Of a DNA stretch of 64,000 bases, positions 1 to 6,995 are shown piece after piece. How positions within the stretch are numbered: position 1 is the first letter of the stretch; every line of letters begins with the position of its first letter. The notes under the pieces are model-generated. The model saw nothing but the letters and a program-made list of their open reading frames with translations. It was not told the origin of the DNA and ran no database searches. Both the position numbers and the translations under genes were made by a program. Source of the stretch: Streptomyces sp. NBC_00440 (GTDB lineage Bacteria > Actinomycetota > Actinomycetes > Streptomycetales > Streptomycetaceae); assembly GCF_036014215.1 (NCBI RefSeq), contig NZ_CP107921.1:1163501-1227500 (forward strand), written 5' to 3'.

Positions 1-142
1 CCAGGTCCTTCAGCTCACCTGCCACCCGGGCCGCGACGACGGTGCGCTCGCCGGGGAAGAGCTCGGCTGCCGTAGTGCCCGTCGTCACCACGCGCTCTTC
101 CCGCTCGGAATCGCGATGGATGACCACACGGACGTCTGACAC
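1..142 (-). CDS. thrS: Threonyl-tRNA synthetase, N-terminal fragment
   Basis: The first 47 codons of a minus-strand gene that runs off the left edge. It begins at a GTG (complement of CAC at 140-142), about 7 nt after a CAGGAG ribosome binding site. The peptide starts VSDVRVVIHRDSEREERVV and continues TTGTTAAELF and VAARVAGELKDL, which is the TGS domain that opens ThrS. ThrS charges tRNA-Thr with threonine in the cytoplasm; its editing and catalytic domains lie outside the window. No T-box leader is visible upstream. A TACGAT hexamer at 192-197 (read on the minus strand) could be the -10 box, but the -35 is poor. Confidence 0.9.
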   Translation of the reverse strand, partial: MSDVRVVIHRDSEREERVVTTGTTAAELFPGERTVVAARVAGELKDL

Positions 143-226
143 CGGTCTCTCCTGACTCAGGGGGTGCGCCGGTGGAGCCCGGCGCGCCTGAATCGTACCG
201 AGACCGGGGCGTGGTTTGCGAAACGG

Positions 227-1498
227 TTAGGGGCCCTCGCTCCCGGGCCCTCCCCCGGCCTCCTCCGCGTCCTCCGCCCGCTCCCCCGCGCAGGCCTCCT
301 CGAAGAAGTCGAGGTTCTCCTGGAGCGCCTTCATCAGCCGGTCCCGCTCCACCTCGTCCACCTGGACGGGGACCACCCCTTCGGCGCCGGTCAGCCGGCG
401 GAACCCGCTGCGGCTCTCCAGCCTGCCCTGCACCCTGACCGGCAGCCCGACCAGATGCGCGTGGCCTGCGATCCGGTACGCCTCCTCGTCGAGCACCATC
501 CGTACGTACGGGACCTCGGCGCCGGCCAGCACCCGCAGCCGGACCGTGCCGGGACCGCCCGGCGCCGAGCGGCGCATCCGTACGACGGCGCCCGTGACCC
601 GGACAGGCAGGGAGGGCTCCGAGCGCAGATAGCGGGCGCCGGCCGCCCGCAGCGCGGGAAGGTCACCGGGCGAGAACGCGACCGGTTCCGGCCTGGCCGC
701 ACACCCCTCGGGCACCCCGGCCGCCGGGGCCCAGGCCAGCGCGACCGACACCCCTTCGGTGCCCCGTACGAGCGCGACGACCGCCTCGGTCAGCTCGCGG
801 CTCACCCCGGCGCGGACCGCGGCGTCGAACGCGTCCATCCCGCCGGTCGCCCGCTGGTAGTCCACCGCCTCCCTGGCCGCGTGCAGCGCGTGGTGCAGCC
901 GGACCACGACGGCCCGGCCCGGCTCCACGGGGACGAAGGCGGTGAGCCCGCGCCCGTCCGGGGCAGGACCCGCCAGCACCCCGTCCAGCGCGGCATCGGC
1001 CTGCCTGCGGTGGCGGGCGCCGTGGTACCCGGCGCTCCGGGCCGCCGCCAGTGCGCCCGCCGTGAGCATCTGGCGTGCGGCCGAGCGCAGTTGCTCCTGG
1101 ACGGTCCATGGGGCCACCCCGGAGAGGTCGTCGGCGGTCTCCCGCGACCAGCGGACCTCGTCGCTCGGCACGGTGAGCGCGACCAGCACCTCGCGGGCCG
1201 ACGGCGCGGCGCAGCGGGTGAGTGCGGTGAGCGCCTCGGCCAGCAGGTCGTCGCTGTCGGGAAAGGAGCGGCTCTCGGGGACGAGGACGCTCGTACCCCG
1301 GTCTGCGGGGCCGGGGGGCGTCCAGCGGGCATAGCGTCCGGCGGCTCCGCCGCGGCGGAGCCAGCCGTGCCGGCCGAGCAGCGCGCCGAGTACCGCGGGG
1401 TCGACCCGCGCGGGGTCGGGGCCCTCGCCGCCGTCCCGGACCCCCGGTCCTTCGACCGGGTGGGGACGTACGGGTTCGTCGAGCGGGCGGTGCTGCAT
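227..1498 (-). CDS. Hypothetical protein, 423 aa
   Basis: An intact minus-strand gene for 423 residues. Its ATG overlaps the stop of the upstream DUF4365 gene (TGATG, 1496-1500), so the two are probably translationally coupled. The first 65 residues are polar and Pro/Arg-rich. The middle (about 90-250) is rich in Ala, Arg and Leu and looks helical. The last 180 residues look like mixed beta/alpha with segments such as VRVTGAVVRMRRS and VPYVRMVLDEEAYR. The C-terminus is acidic. No signal peptide, membrane segment or catalytic motif is recognisable. I do not assign a family; coupling to a DUF4365 protein is the only functional hint. Confidence 0.75.
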   Translation of the reverse strand: MQHRPLDEPVRPHPVEGPGVRDGGEGPDPARVDPAVLGALLGRHGWLRRGGAAGRYARWTPPGPADRGTSVLVPESRSFPDSDDLLAEALTALTRCAAPSAREVLVALTVPSDEVRWSRETADDLSGVAPWTVQEQLRSAARQMLTAGALAAARSAGYHGARHRRQADAALDGVLAGPAPDGRGLTAFVPVEPGRAVVVRLHHALHAAREAVDYQRATGGMDAFDAAVRAGVSRELTEAVVALVRGTEGVSVALAWAPAAGVPEGCAARPEPVAFSPGDLPALRAAGARYLRSEPSLPVRVTGAVVRMRRSAPGGPGTVRLRVLAGAEVPYVRMVLDEEAYRIAGHAHLVGLPVRVQGRLESRSGFRRLTGAEGVVPVQVDEVERDRLMKALQENLDFFEEACAGERAEDAEEAGGGPGSEGP

Positions 1499-2064
1499 CA
1501 GGGTCTCCCTCCGGCCCCGACACGGGTCATGATCTCGCAGAGTGCTCGGTCGTCGAATATCCGCGAGGTCGGGATCCGCACGGTGGTCCTGTGCCGGCCC
1601 GTCACCGGGTGGCCTGCCAAGTTGGTCCAGTAACAGCAGTGCCGCAGATCGAGCCGGTCGTGACCGGCCCGCAGCCAGTCGTCCCGGGTCCGCGGCACCA
1701 GCATCACGACGAGGATCTTGTGCACCGAGACCGGCGTACGGGCGAGCTTCACGAGATGGGCGTTGTCGAGCGTGAAGGAGAAGGCCGCGCCGGGCGGGTT
1801 CGGGGCGATCTGGTAGGTGCATTTCAGCTGCACCTTGATGGTCACTTCGTCGTCCACGGTGTGGTCCGGAGCTCCGTGGCTCACGTGCCAGTCGATCCCG
1901 TTGTCCGGAAAGGGCTGGGACAGCGAACATCCCGAAGCGGCCGCGACCGCGTGCAGATATCCCACCTGAAAGGTCTCCATACAGGCGGTGGTGGCGAGCG
2001 AACCGCGCAGCGGCGCGAGCCGCTCGGGCACCAGGGGGCCCCGTTCGGGCTGCGTGAGCGCCAT
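1498..2064 (-). CDS. DUF4365 domain protein
   Basis: A 188-residue protein starting MALTQPERGPLVPERLAPLR, with a GGAAGG motif about 12 nt upstream; an earlier start is possible but less conserved-looking. I recognise the actinobacterial DUF4365 family from LATTACMETFQVGYLHAVAA, PFPDNGIDWHVSH and VTIKVQLKCT. The spacing of an Asp in NGIDWHV before a VQLK strand resembles the D...(E/Q)xK core of PD-(D/E)XK nucleases; that is inference from the pattern and no activity is claimed. The stop overlaps the start of the 423-aa gene downstream, which suggests a two-gene operon. Confidence 0.8.
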   Translation of the reverse strand: MALTQPERGPLVPERLAPLRGSLATTACMETFQVGYLHAVAAASGCSLSQPFPDNGIDWHVSHGAPDHTVDDEVTIKVQLKCTYQIAPNPPGAAFSFTLDNAHLVKLARTPVSVHKILVVMLVPRTRDDWLRAGHDRLDLRHCCYWTNLAGHPVTGRHRTTVRIPTSRIFDDRALCEIMTRVGAGGRP

Positions 2065-2246
2065 GGCTGTGGTGTGCCTTCCGGACTGTGCCGATACCGG
2101 GCCGGTCCATTTCCGGCGACGGGCCGTCAATGTCCTCGCCCGTCACCTGTGTTGTCTCCGGTCGGCGTATGTCGCAAACAGCCGGGTATCACCGAATCGG
2201 GCAGATGTCGCACGCCATCTGCCAAGTGAGTGCGAGGAGTTGGGAC

Positions 2247-2972
2247 ATGCCGTGCTGGTTCGAAGGACCCCTGGCAGCTTTTGACACCGAAACGACGGGC
2301 GTGGACGTCGAGGACGACCGCATCGTGTCCGCCGCGCTGGTCGTGCAGGACGCCGCGGGAGGGCGGCCGCGCACCACCCGCTGGCTGGTGAATCCTGGTA
2401 TCCCGGTTCCCGCGGGTGCCACCGAGATCCATGGTCTGACCGATCTCCATCTCCAGCGCAACGGCCGCTGGCCGTCGCCCGTGGTGGCGGAGATAGCCAG
2501 GGCGCTGGCCGAGCAGTGCGCGGCGGGCCGGCCGCTGGTGGTCATGAACGCGCCCTTCGATCTGACTCTGCTCGACCGGGAGTTGAGGCGCCACCGCGCA
2601 TCCTCGCTCGGCCGGTACCTCGGGGAGTCACCACTGCGGGTCCTGGACCCGCGTGTCCTGGACAAACACCTGGACCGCTACCGCAAGGGCCACCGCACCC
2701 TGACGGACCTCTGCCAGCAGTACGAGGTAGTGCTGGACGGCGCCCACGACGCGGCCGCGGACGCACTGGCCTCACTGGAGCTCGTACGGGCGATAGGGCG
2801 CCGGTTCGCGGGGCGTCTTGAGCGGCTGACGCCCGGTGAGCTGCACACGTTGCAGACGACGTGGCATGCGGCGCAGGCGCGCGGACTACAGGCCTGGTTC
2901 GCCCGGCAGGGCACACCGGAGACCGTGGATCCGTCGTGGCCGCTGCGCCCCGAACTGTCCGTGGCGGCCTGA
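2247..2972 (+). CDS. DnaQ-like 3'-5' exonuclease
   Basis: A 241-residue DEDD-superfamily exonuclease. ExoI is FDTETTG (about residue 12), followed by the typical EIHGLTD; ExoII is NAPFDLTLLD; ExoIII is HDAAADAL, the HxAxxD form of DEDDh enzymes. The fold matches the epsilon proofreading subunit, but the protein is a single free-standing domain, so a repair or RNA-trimming role is as likely as proofreading. The ATG at 2247 was chosen because GAGGAG ends 7 nt before it and the exonuclease core starts soon after. It is divergent from the DUF4365 gene and ends before a strong hairpin. Confidence 0.88.
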   Translation: MPCWFEGPLAAFDTETTGVDVEDDRIVSAALVVQDAAGGRPRTTRWLVNPGIPVPAGATEIHGLTDLHLQRNGRWPSPVVAEIARALAEQCAAGRPLVVMNAPFDLTLLDRELRRHRASSLGRYLGESPLRVLDPRVLDKHLDRYRKGHRTLTDLCQQYEVVLDGAHDAAADALASLELVRAIGRRFAGRLERLTPGELHTLQTTWHAAQARGLQAWFARQGTPETVDPSWPLRPELSVAA

Positions 2973-3033
2973 CCGTACGGCACGGAACGAACCGGCGTAC
3001 GGCAGGCGCAGCACACGGGTGCGGCATACAGAA

Positions 3034-3061
3034 AGGCCGGTCCGCGGTGGCGGACCGGCCT
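3034..3061. terminator. Bidirectional hairpin terminator
   Basis: The sequence AGGCCGGTCCGC, loop GGTG, GCGGACCGGCCT forms a perfect 12-bp stem. It lies between the exonuclease gene (plus strand) and the first tRNA-Val gene (minus strand), so it can end both transcripts. Confidence 0.7.
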
Positions 3062-3068
3062 GACCCGG

Positions 3069-3140
3069 TGGGCGATACTGGGTTCGAACCAGTGACCTCT
3101 TCGGTGTGAACGAAGCGCTCTCCCACTGAGCTAATCGCCC
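3069..3140 (-). tRNA. tRNA-Val (CAC), copy 1
   Basis: A 72-nt cloverleaf on the minus strand. The acceptor GGGCGAT pairs with ATCGCCC, followed by discriminator A and no encoded CCA. The anticodon arm is CTTCG-TTCACAC-CGAAG with anticodon CAC, reading GUG valine codons. The D arm (AGCTCAGTGGGAGAGC) and T arm (GGTTCGAACCC) are canonical. It is identical to the copy at 3412-3483 and has its own promoter. Confidence 0.97.
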
Positions 3141-3153
3141 GGGAACGGACTGA

Positions 3154-3183
3154 ACCATACAGGGCCCGCCGGTCCTGGTTCAA
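3154..3183 (-). promoter_or_regulatory. Promoter of tRNA-Val copy 1
   Basis: On the minus strand, TTGAAC (3183-3178) is followed by an 18-nt spacer and TATGGT (3159-3154), a good housekeeping-type promoter. Transcription would start a few bases before the tRNA 5' end. Confidence 0.6.
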
Positions 3184-3365
3184 ACTATTGCGGCGGGCAC
3201 GGCCGCCGGCCCGGAGCAGCACCCCGAACCGGCTCGGCGCGCACCGGTCTCCGTGGTTCACACAGGAACACGCAGGAGCCCCGACACGGGGTGAATCGTT
3301 TTAAGGAGAACAGCCGGTAAGAGCGCGGCGGGAATGACCAACGGCCTGCGTCACGGCGGAACGCC

Positions 3366-3399
3366 GATGGCCCGGAGGCTGGAAAGCCTCCGGGCCATC
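3366..3399 (-). terminator. Hairpin terminator after tRNA-Val copy 2
   Basis: GATGGCCCGGAGGC and its complement GCCTCCGGGCCATC flank the loop TGGAAA. The hairpin lies just downstream of the second tRNA-Val gene in the direction of transcription. Confidence 0.65.
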
Positions 3400-3411
3400 G
3401 GAACCGGACGG

Positions 3412-3483
3412 TGGGCGATACTGGGTTCGAACCAGTGACCTCTTCGGTGTGAACGAAGCGCTCTCCCACTGAGCTAATCGCCC
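3412..3483 (-). tRNA. tRNA-Val (CAC), copy 2
   Basis: All 72 nt are identical to the copy at 3069-3140, including anticodon CAC. The flanks differ except for a few bases, and a separate hairpin follows, so the copies are independent transcription units rather than one precursor. A TAATGT -10-like hexamer lies at 3502-3497 with no convincing -35. Confidence 0.97.
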
Positions 3484-3555
3484 GGGCGCAGGGAAAACAT
3501 TACCGCATGGCCCGGGCCGTTCCGGACCACCCCGGAACCACTCGTGGATCTTCGG

Positions 3556-3951
3556 TCACTCGCGGATCTTCCACGGCATCACGACCCCGAACTGCCTGAC
3601 GTAGATCGCGAGCAGTACGGCGACGATCACCAGCCCGGCCGTCAGCAGGATCAGGTTCCGTCGCCGGACCCGGGGGTCGAGTGCCTTGCGCGCCGCCCCG
3701 GCCACCTTCCGCCTGGTCCAGCGGAGCACCAGCTGCGCCCAGACGAACTCGGTCGCCCAGACCGCCATGCCACCGAAGATCACCAGCCAGCCGGGCCCCG
3801 GCAGCGGCAGCATGACGACGCCCGCGGCCACCACGGCGAGCCCCACCAGGAAGACGCCCACCTGCCAGCCCAGACGCAGCGCCCTGGACTTCCTGACGAA
3901 GGCCGGGGCCCCGGGACCCGGGCACGCGCTCCGAGGGCGCCTCCGCGCCAC
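3556..3951 (-). CDS. TIGR02611 (PGPGW) membrane protein; upstream part frameshifted
   Basis: A small membrane protein of the TIGR02611 family, recognised from the first hydrophobic segment (WQVGVFLVGLAVVAAGVVML), the PLPGPGW motif, a second segment and the ending VVMPWKI. This frame opens at a GTG and gives 131 residues without a good ribosome binding site. In another frame, an ATG at 4021 with a GGGGGA site starts MNAESDGRGGIATV, a typical N-terminus for this family, and reaches SERVPGSRG. Removing one G from the GGGGCCCC run near 3909-3916 joins the two frames into one protein. I infer a one-base insertion or a sequencing error. Function unknown. Confidence 0.75.
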   Translation of the reverse strand: MARRRPRSACPGPGAPAFVRKSRALRLGWQVGVFLVGLAVVAAGVVMLPLPGPGWLVIFGGMAVWATEFVWAQLVLRWTRRKVAGAARKALDPRVRRRNLILLTAGLVIVAVLLAIYVRQFGVVMPWKIRE

Positions 3952-4021
3952 TCACGCCCGTTCCGTCTCCCCCGGAGTCCACCGTGGCGATCCCACCCCG
4001 CCCGTCACTCTCCGCATTCAT
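3910..4021 (-). pseudogene. Displaced N-terminal codons of the TIGR02611 gene
   Basis: About 37 codons starting at the ATG at 4021, with a strong GGGGGA ribosome binding site and high GC at third positions. They encode the polar N-terminal tail expected for the downstream membrane protein but lie in a different frame from its body at 3556-3951. If the frameshift is a sequencing error, the true gene is 3556-4021. If it is real, this stretch may be translated into a short abortive peptide. Confidence 0.6.
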
Positions 4022-4232
4022 GTCCCCCAACTTACTGGACCGGCCACCTCCGGAGCCGCCGCGCCGGGCGTCACCCATTTGCCGTAACCGGACAAAGTCA
4101 CACTCCGCCGTACAGGCGACCTTAAGAGCCACAAATCGGTCAGAGGGGTTTACAACGGCACCGTAGGTGGCATGTCGATTTCGCCGACGTGCGAATCCCC
4201 GAGCGCACACTGAGCGAAAGGCCCTGGCGCTT

Positions 4233-4646
4233 ATGAACACCACGGTCAGCTGCGAGCTGCACCTGCGCCTCGTTGTGTCGAGCGAGTCATCACTGCCTGT
4301 ACCCGCGGGCCTGCGGTATGACACGGCCGATCCGTATGCCGTGCATGCCACCTTCCACACCGGAGCCGAGGAGACCGTGGAGTGGGTCTTCGCCCGCGAT
4401 CTCCTCGCAGAGGGTCTGCACAGGCCCACCGGCACCGGCGACGTCCGAGTCTGGCCGTCGCGCAGTCACGGTCAGGGCGTGGTCTGTATCGCCCTGAGCT
4501 CCCCGGAAGGAGAAGCCCTGCTCGAAGCCCCTGCGAGGGCCCTGGAGTCGTTCCTCAAGCGGACCGACGCCGCCGTGCCACCCGGCACGGAACACCGTCA
4601 CTTCGATCTCGACACCGAGCTCTCGCACATTCTGGCCGAAAGCTGA
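4233..4646 (+). CDS. ssgB: SsgB, sporulation-specific cell division activator
   Basis: A 137-residue SsgA-like protein starting MNTTVSCELHLRLVVSS and ending LDTELSHILAES. The sequence agrees with Streptomyces SsgB as I remember it, one of the most conserved proteins of the genus. SsgB, placed by SsgA, marks future septum sites in aerial hyphae and recruits FtsZ. The ATG at 4233 follows a GAAAGG motif at about 12 nt. The gene stands alone with a roughly 200-bp leader. Its presence indicates a sporulating streptomycete-like host. Confidence 0.97.
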   Translation: MNTTVSCELHLRLVVSSESSLPVPAGLRYDTADPYAVHATFHTGAEETVEWVFARDLLAEGLHRPTGTGDVRVWPSRSHGQGVVCIALSSPEGEALLEAPARALESFLKRTDAAVPPGTEHRHFDLDTELSHILAES

Positions 4647-4720
4647 GCCAGGCTGCGAGAGGCCCGGCGCCGTCCGACTCGGGGCGACGGCACCGCGCAG
4701 ACAACGACATACGCCAGAAG

Positions 4721-4765
4721 CCGGGCGCCGCCCCCGCGGAATCCACCGCGGGGACGGCGCCCCGG
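4721..4765. terminator. Hairpin downstream of ssgB
   Basis: An imperfect GC-rich inverted repeat (CCGGGCGCCG against CGGCGCCCCGG, with CCGCGG-type inner pairs) 75 nt after ssgB and before the CGNR gene. It has no U-run, as is common in Streptomyces. Confidence 0.5.
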
Positions 4766-4847
4766 TGCGTCCGGGGCGGGAGCGGCGAGGCACTAGAGTC
4801 GGCCAGCATCGGCGGGCGCCGGCCCGTCGCAGGCCAGGGAGTGCATC

Positions 4848-5405
4848 GTGCTGATTCCCCACGACACCCGGATCGCCCTCAACGTGGTGGTCAGTCTGGT
4901 GAACACCGCGCCGGAGGGTGCGGACGCCGACCCGCTCGCCGACATCGAGGGGCTGTACGCCTTCGTGCGCGACTACGACCTGAGCGGCGTGGGACAGCTC
5001 GGCGAGGACGACCGGCGGGCCGTGATCGGGGTGCGCCGGCAGTTCGCCGAGGTGTTCGCCGCCCCCGGCCCCCATGCCGCGGCAGCGCTCGTCAACCGGC
5101 TCGTCGCGTCCGCGGGCACGACTCCGCAGCTCACCGACCACGACGGTTACGACTGGCATGTGCACTACTTCGCGCCCGGCGCCTCCGTCGCCGACCACCT
5201 GGCGGCCGACGGCGGGATGGCGCTCGCCTTCATCGTCGTCGCGGGCGAGCAGGAGCGGCTGCGCCGCTGCGAGGCCCCGGACTGCGGACACGCCTTCGTC
5301 GATCTCTCACGCAATCGCTCCCGCCGGTACTGCGACAGCCGCACCTGCGGCAACCGGCTGCATGTCGCCGCCTACCGCGCCAGACGGAAGGCGGCCGCGG
5401 GCTGA
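4848..5405 (+). CDS. CGNR zinc-finger protein
   Basis: A 185-residue protein with an N-terminal ABATE-type domain (NVVVSLVNTAPEG near the start, YDWHVHYF in the middle) and a C-terminal CGNR finger: Cys residues in RRCEAPDCGH and RRYCDSRTCGNR, followed by the basic AAYRARRK. Family members are thought to be DNA-binding regulators, some acting as stress-related sigma-factor partners; no target can be named here. The GTG start at 4848 follows AGGGAG at 6 nt. A TAGAGT -10-like element sits about 50 nt upstream. Confidence 0.88.
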   Translation: MLIPHDTRIALNVVVSLVNTAPEGADADPLADIEGLYAFVRDYDLSGVGQLGEDDRRAVIGVRRQFAEVFAAPGPHAAAALVNRLVASAGTTPQLTDHDGYDWHVHYFAPGASVADHLAADGGMALAFIVVAGEQERLRRCEAPDCGHAFVDLSRNRSRRYCDSRTCGNRLHVAAYRARRKAAAG

Positions 5406-5414
5406 CGTCCGCCC

Positions 5415-5573
5415 TCACAGCAGGAACAGATCGTGCACGGCCGCCATGAGCAGCAGACAGCAGATCACCCCGAGGAAGATCATCAGGGGTGGCTGGGAGA
5501 GCGCGAAGAGGCAGCCACGCGGCTCGGGGGCAGGGGTGGGGACGGCAACATCGTCCCGGCAGGTATCCGGCAT
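5415..5573 (-). CDS. Small membrane protein, 52 aa
   Basis: A minus-strand ORF of 53 codons starting MPDTCRDDVAVPTPAPEP and ending in a single hydrophobic helix (about residues 29-45: PPLMIFLGVICCLLLMAAV) with a short HDLFLL tail. Its codons are mostly GC-ending and the hydrophobic helix is intact, which argues for a real gene. The ribosome binding site is weak (CCCGAG) and a TGA lies in frame 16 codons upstream. It lies downstream of the LacI-type gene on the same strand. Function unknown; possibly a tail-anchored small protein. Confidence 0.5.
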   Translation of the reverse strand: MPDTCRDDVAVPTPAPEPRGCLFALSQPPLMIFLGVICCLLLMAAVHDLFLL

Positions 5574-5688
5574 CTCGGGCCGATGATGACGCAGCGGTGC
5601 CGTTTCCGCCGGTCAACACGCATATATCGATGGCCAGTTCGCTGAATCCCGTGACAGCACGCCCGGCCGTCCGTGCGCCGGACGGACG

Positions 5689-6702
5689 TCAGTGCGGCAG
5701 AATGCTGGACGCCCGGACGACCAGCTCGGGCTGGAGCATGACACCGCGGTGCAGATGCTCGCCGTCGCCCGCGTATCCGGCCTCCTCCAGGAGGAGTTCG
5801 GCCGCCATCCGTCCCATCAGCACCGCGGGCTGGCGTACCGACGTCAGCGGTACGGCGGCCGCCGCGGCGAACTCGATGTCGTCGTAGCCGACGATGGCCA
5901 TGTCCTGCGGCACCTTGACGCCCGCGGCGTACAGCGACTGGAGCACGCCGAGCGCCAGCAGGTCGTTCACGCAGAAGACGGCGGTCGGCCGCGGCACGAG
6001 GCCGACCAGTCGGGCACCGGCGTCCCGGCCCGCCGCCACGTCCAGCCGGCCCGTGGAGATCTCCACCAGGGCCTCGGACGGGAGCCCCGCCTCGTGGAGC
6101 GCGGCCAGCGCGCCCTTCCTGCGGTCCTGGATCTGGCGCAGCTCCGGCGGCCCGGTGACGAAGGCGATCGACCGGTGCCCGGCGGCGACGAGATGGCGTA
6201 CGGCCAGGGTGCCGCCGTGGACGTCGTCCACCGAGACCGCGCAGGAGGTGGCGCCGGACGCCACCCGGTCGACCAGGACGGAGGGGATGCCGTGCCGGCC
6301 GAAGTCCTCCAGGCTCTTCCCGGTGGGGTCGGCCGGGGTGACCAGCACCCCCAGCACCCGCTGCTCGGCGAAGAGCGACAGGTAGGCGGCCTCCTCGGCC
6401 GCGCTCTGGTCGCTGTTGCAGACCATGACGCCGAGCCCGGCACCGCGGGCGGCCCGTTCGGCCCCGCGGGCGATGTCCACGAAGAACGGGTTGCCCATGT
6501 CGAGCACGAGCAGCGCCACGATCCTGCTGCTGCCCGCCCTCAGCTGTCTGGCCGACTCGCTCCGTACATAGCCGAGTTCAGCGATGGCCGCCTGTACCCG
6601 GGCGCGGGTCTCCGGCGAGACGGAGGCCGGCCGGTTGATGACATTGGACACGGTGCCGACCGAGACGCCCGCACGTCTGGCCACGTCCTTGATGCCTGCC
6701 AC
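5689..6702 (-). CDS. LacI-family regulator of the rhamnose genes
   Basis: A 337-residue LacI/GalR repressor. The N-terminal helix-turn-helix is IKDVARRAGVSVGTVSNVIN, followed by the hinge helix (SESARQLRAGSS) and a periplasmic-binding-protein-like sensor domain. The GTG start at 6702 follows GGTGGGA. It is divergent from rhaI, and two copies of a TGAAT-N2-ATTCA palindrome lie in the shared region, so it most likely represses the rha operon and perhaps itself. The inducer would be L-rhamnose or a pathway intermediate (inference from context). Confidence 0.88.
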   Translation of the reverse strand: MAGIKDVARRAGVSVGTVSNVINRPASVSPETRARVQAAIAELGYVRSESARQLRAGSSRIVALLVLDMGNPFFVDIARGAERAARGAGLGVMVCNSDQSAAEEAAYLSLFAEQRVLGVLVTPADPTGKSLEDFGRHGIPSVLVDRVASGATSCAVSVDDVHGGTLAVRHLVAAGHRSIAFVTGPPELRQIQDRRKGALAALHEAGLPSEALVEISTGRLDVAAGRDAGARLVGLVPRPTAVFCVNDLLALGVLQSLYAAGVKVPQDMAIVGYDDIEFAAAAAVPLTSVRQPAVLMGRMAAELLLEEAGYAGDGEHLHRGVMLQPELVVRASSILPH

Positions 6703-6876
6703 GTCTGTCCCACCTGCTGTACCTGGCTGTGTCCGGGCCGACCCGGGAGATGTCCGGCCCGCCCGCACGGAGTGCGCTCATCGTACGGTCGCGCCCCCGC
6801 CCGGGCGAGACGGGCGGACCCCCGGGCCCGGCGGACCCGTCCCGTACCGCTCCCGGCAGCCGGGCAGGCGCATCGG

Positions 6877-6888
6877 TGAATTGATTCA
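6877..6888. promoter_or_regulatory. Upstream rha operator (O2)
   Basis: TGAATTGATTCA matches the core of the main operator (TGAATCGATTCA) except at one central base. Its centre is 93 bp from that of the main operator, close to nine helical turns, which suits repression by looping. It lies nearer to the regulator gene. Confidence 0.6.
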
Positions 6889-6930
6889 AACCAGCGGCAA
6901 GGCGGCCGCCACCCCCAGGTGCGTCAAGGG

Positions 6931-6959
6931 TTGACGCGACTGTGCCCCGCTACTAGCTT
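6931..6959 (+). promoter_or_regulatory. Promoter of the rhaI-rhaD-rhaB operon
   Basis: TTGACG at 6931-6936, a 17-nt spacer and TAGCTT at 6954-6959. The expected start point, about 6966, coincides with the first base of the operator palindrome. Confidence 0.7.
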
Positions 6960-6965
6960 CACCGC

Positions 6966-6985
6966 TCAATGAATCGATTCATTGA
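6966..6985. promoter_or_regulatory. Main rha operator (O1), perfect 20-bp palindrome
   Basis: TCAATGAATCGATTCATTGA is its own reverse complement. The central CG flanked by inverted half sites is the classical LacI-family operator form. It spans roughly +1 to +20 of the rhaI transcript and ends 10 nt before the rhaI start codon, so a bound repressor would block initiation. Confidence 0.8.
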
Positions 6986-6995
6986 AGGGGTTGGC

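Noticed and set aside
143..226. T-box leader of thrS
   Set aside because: The gap to the next gene is only 84 bp and lacks a T-box sequence or specifier loop.
227..2146. A single 639-codon minus-strand frame
   Set aside because: Its first part is the wrong frame of the DUF4365 gene. The real gene begins at the ATG at 1498, coupled to the DUF4365 stop.
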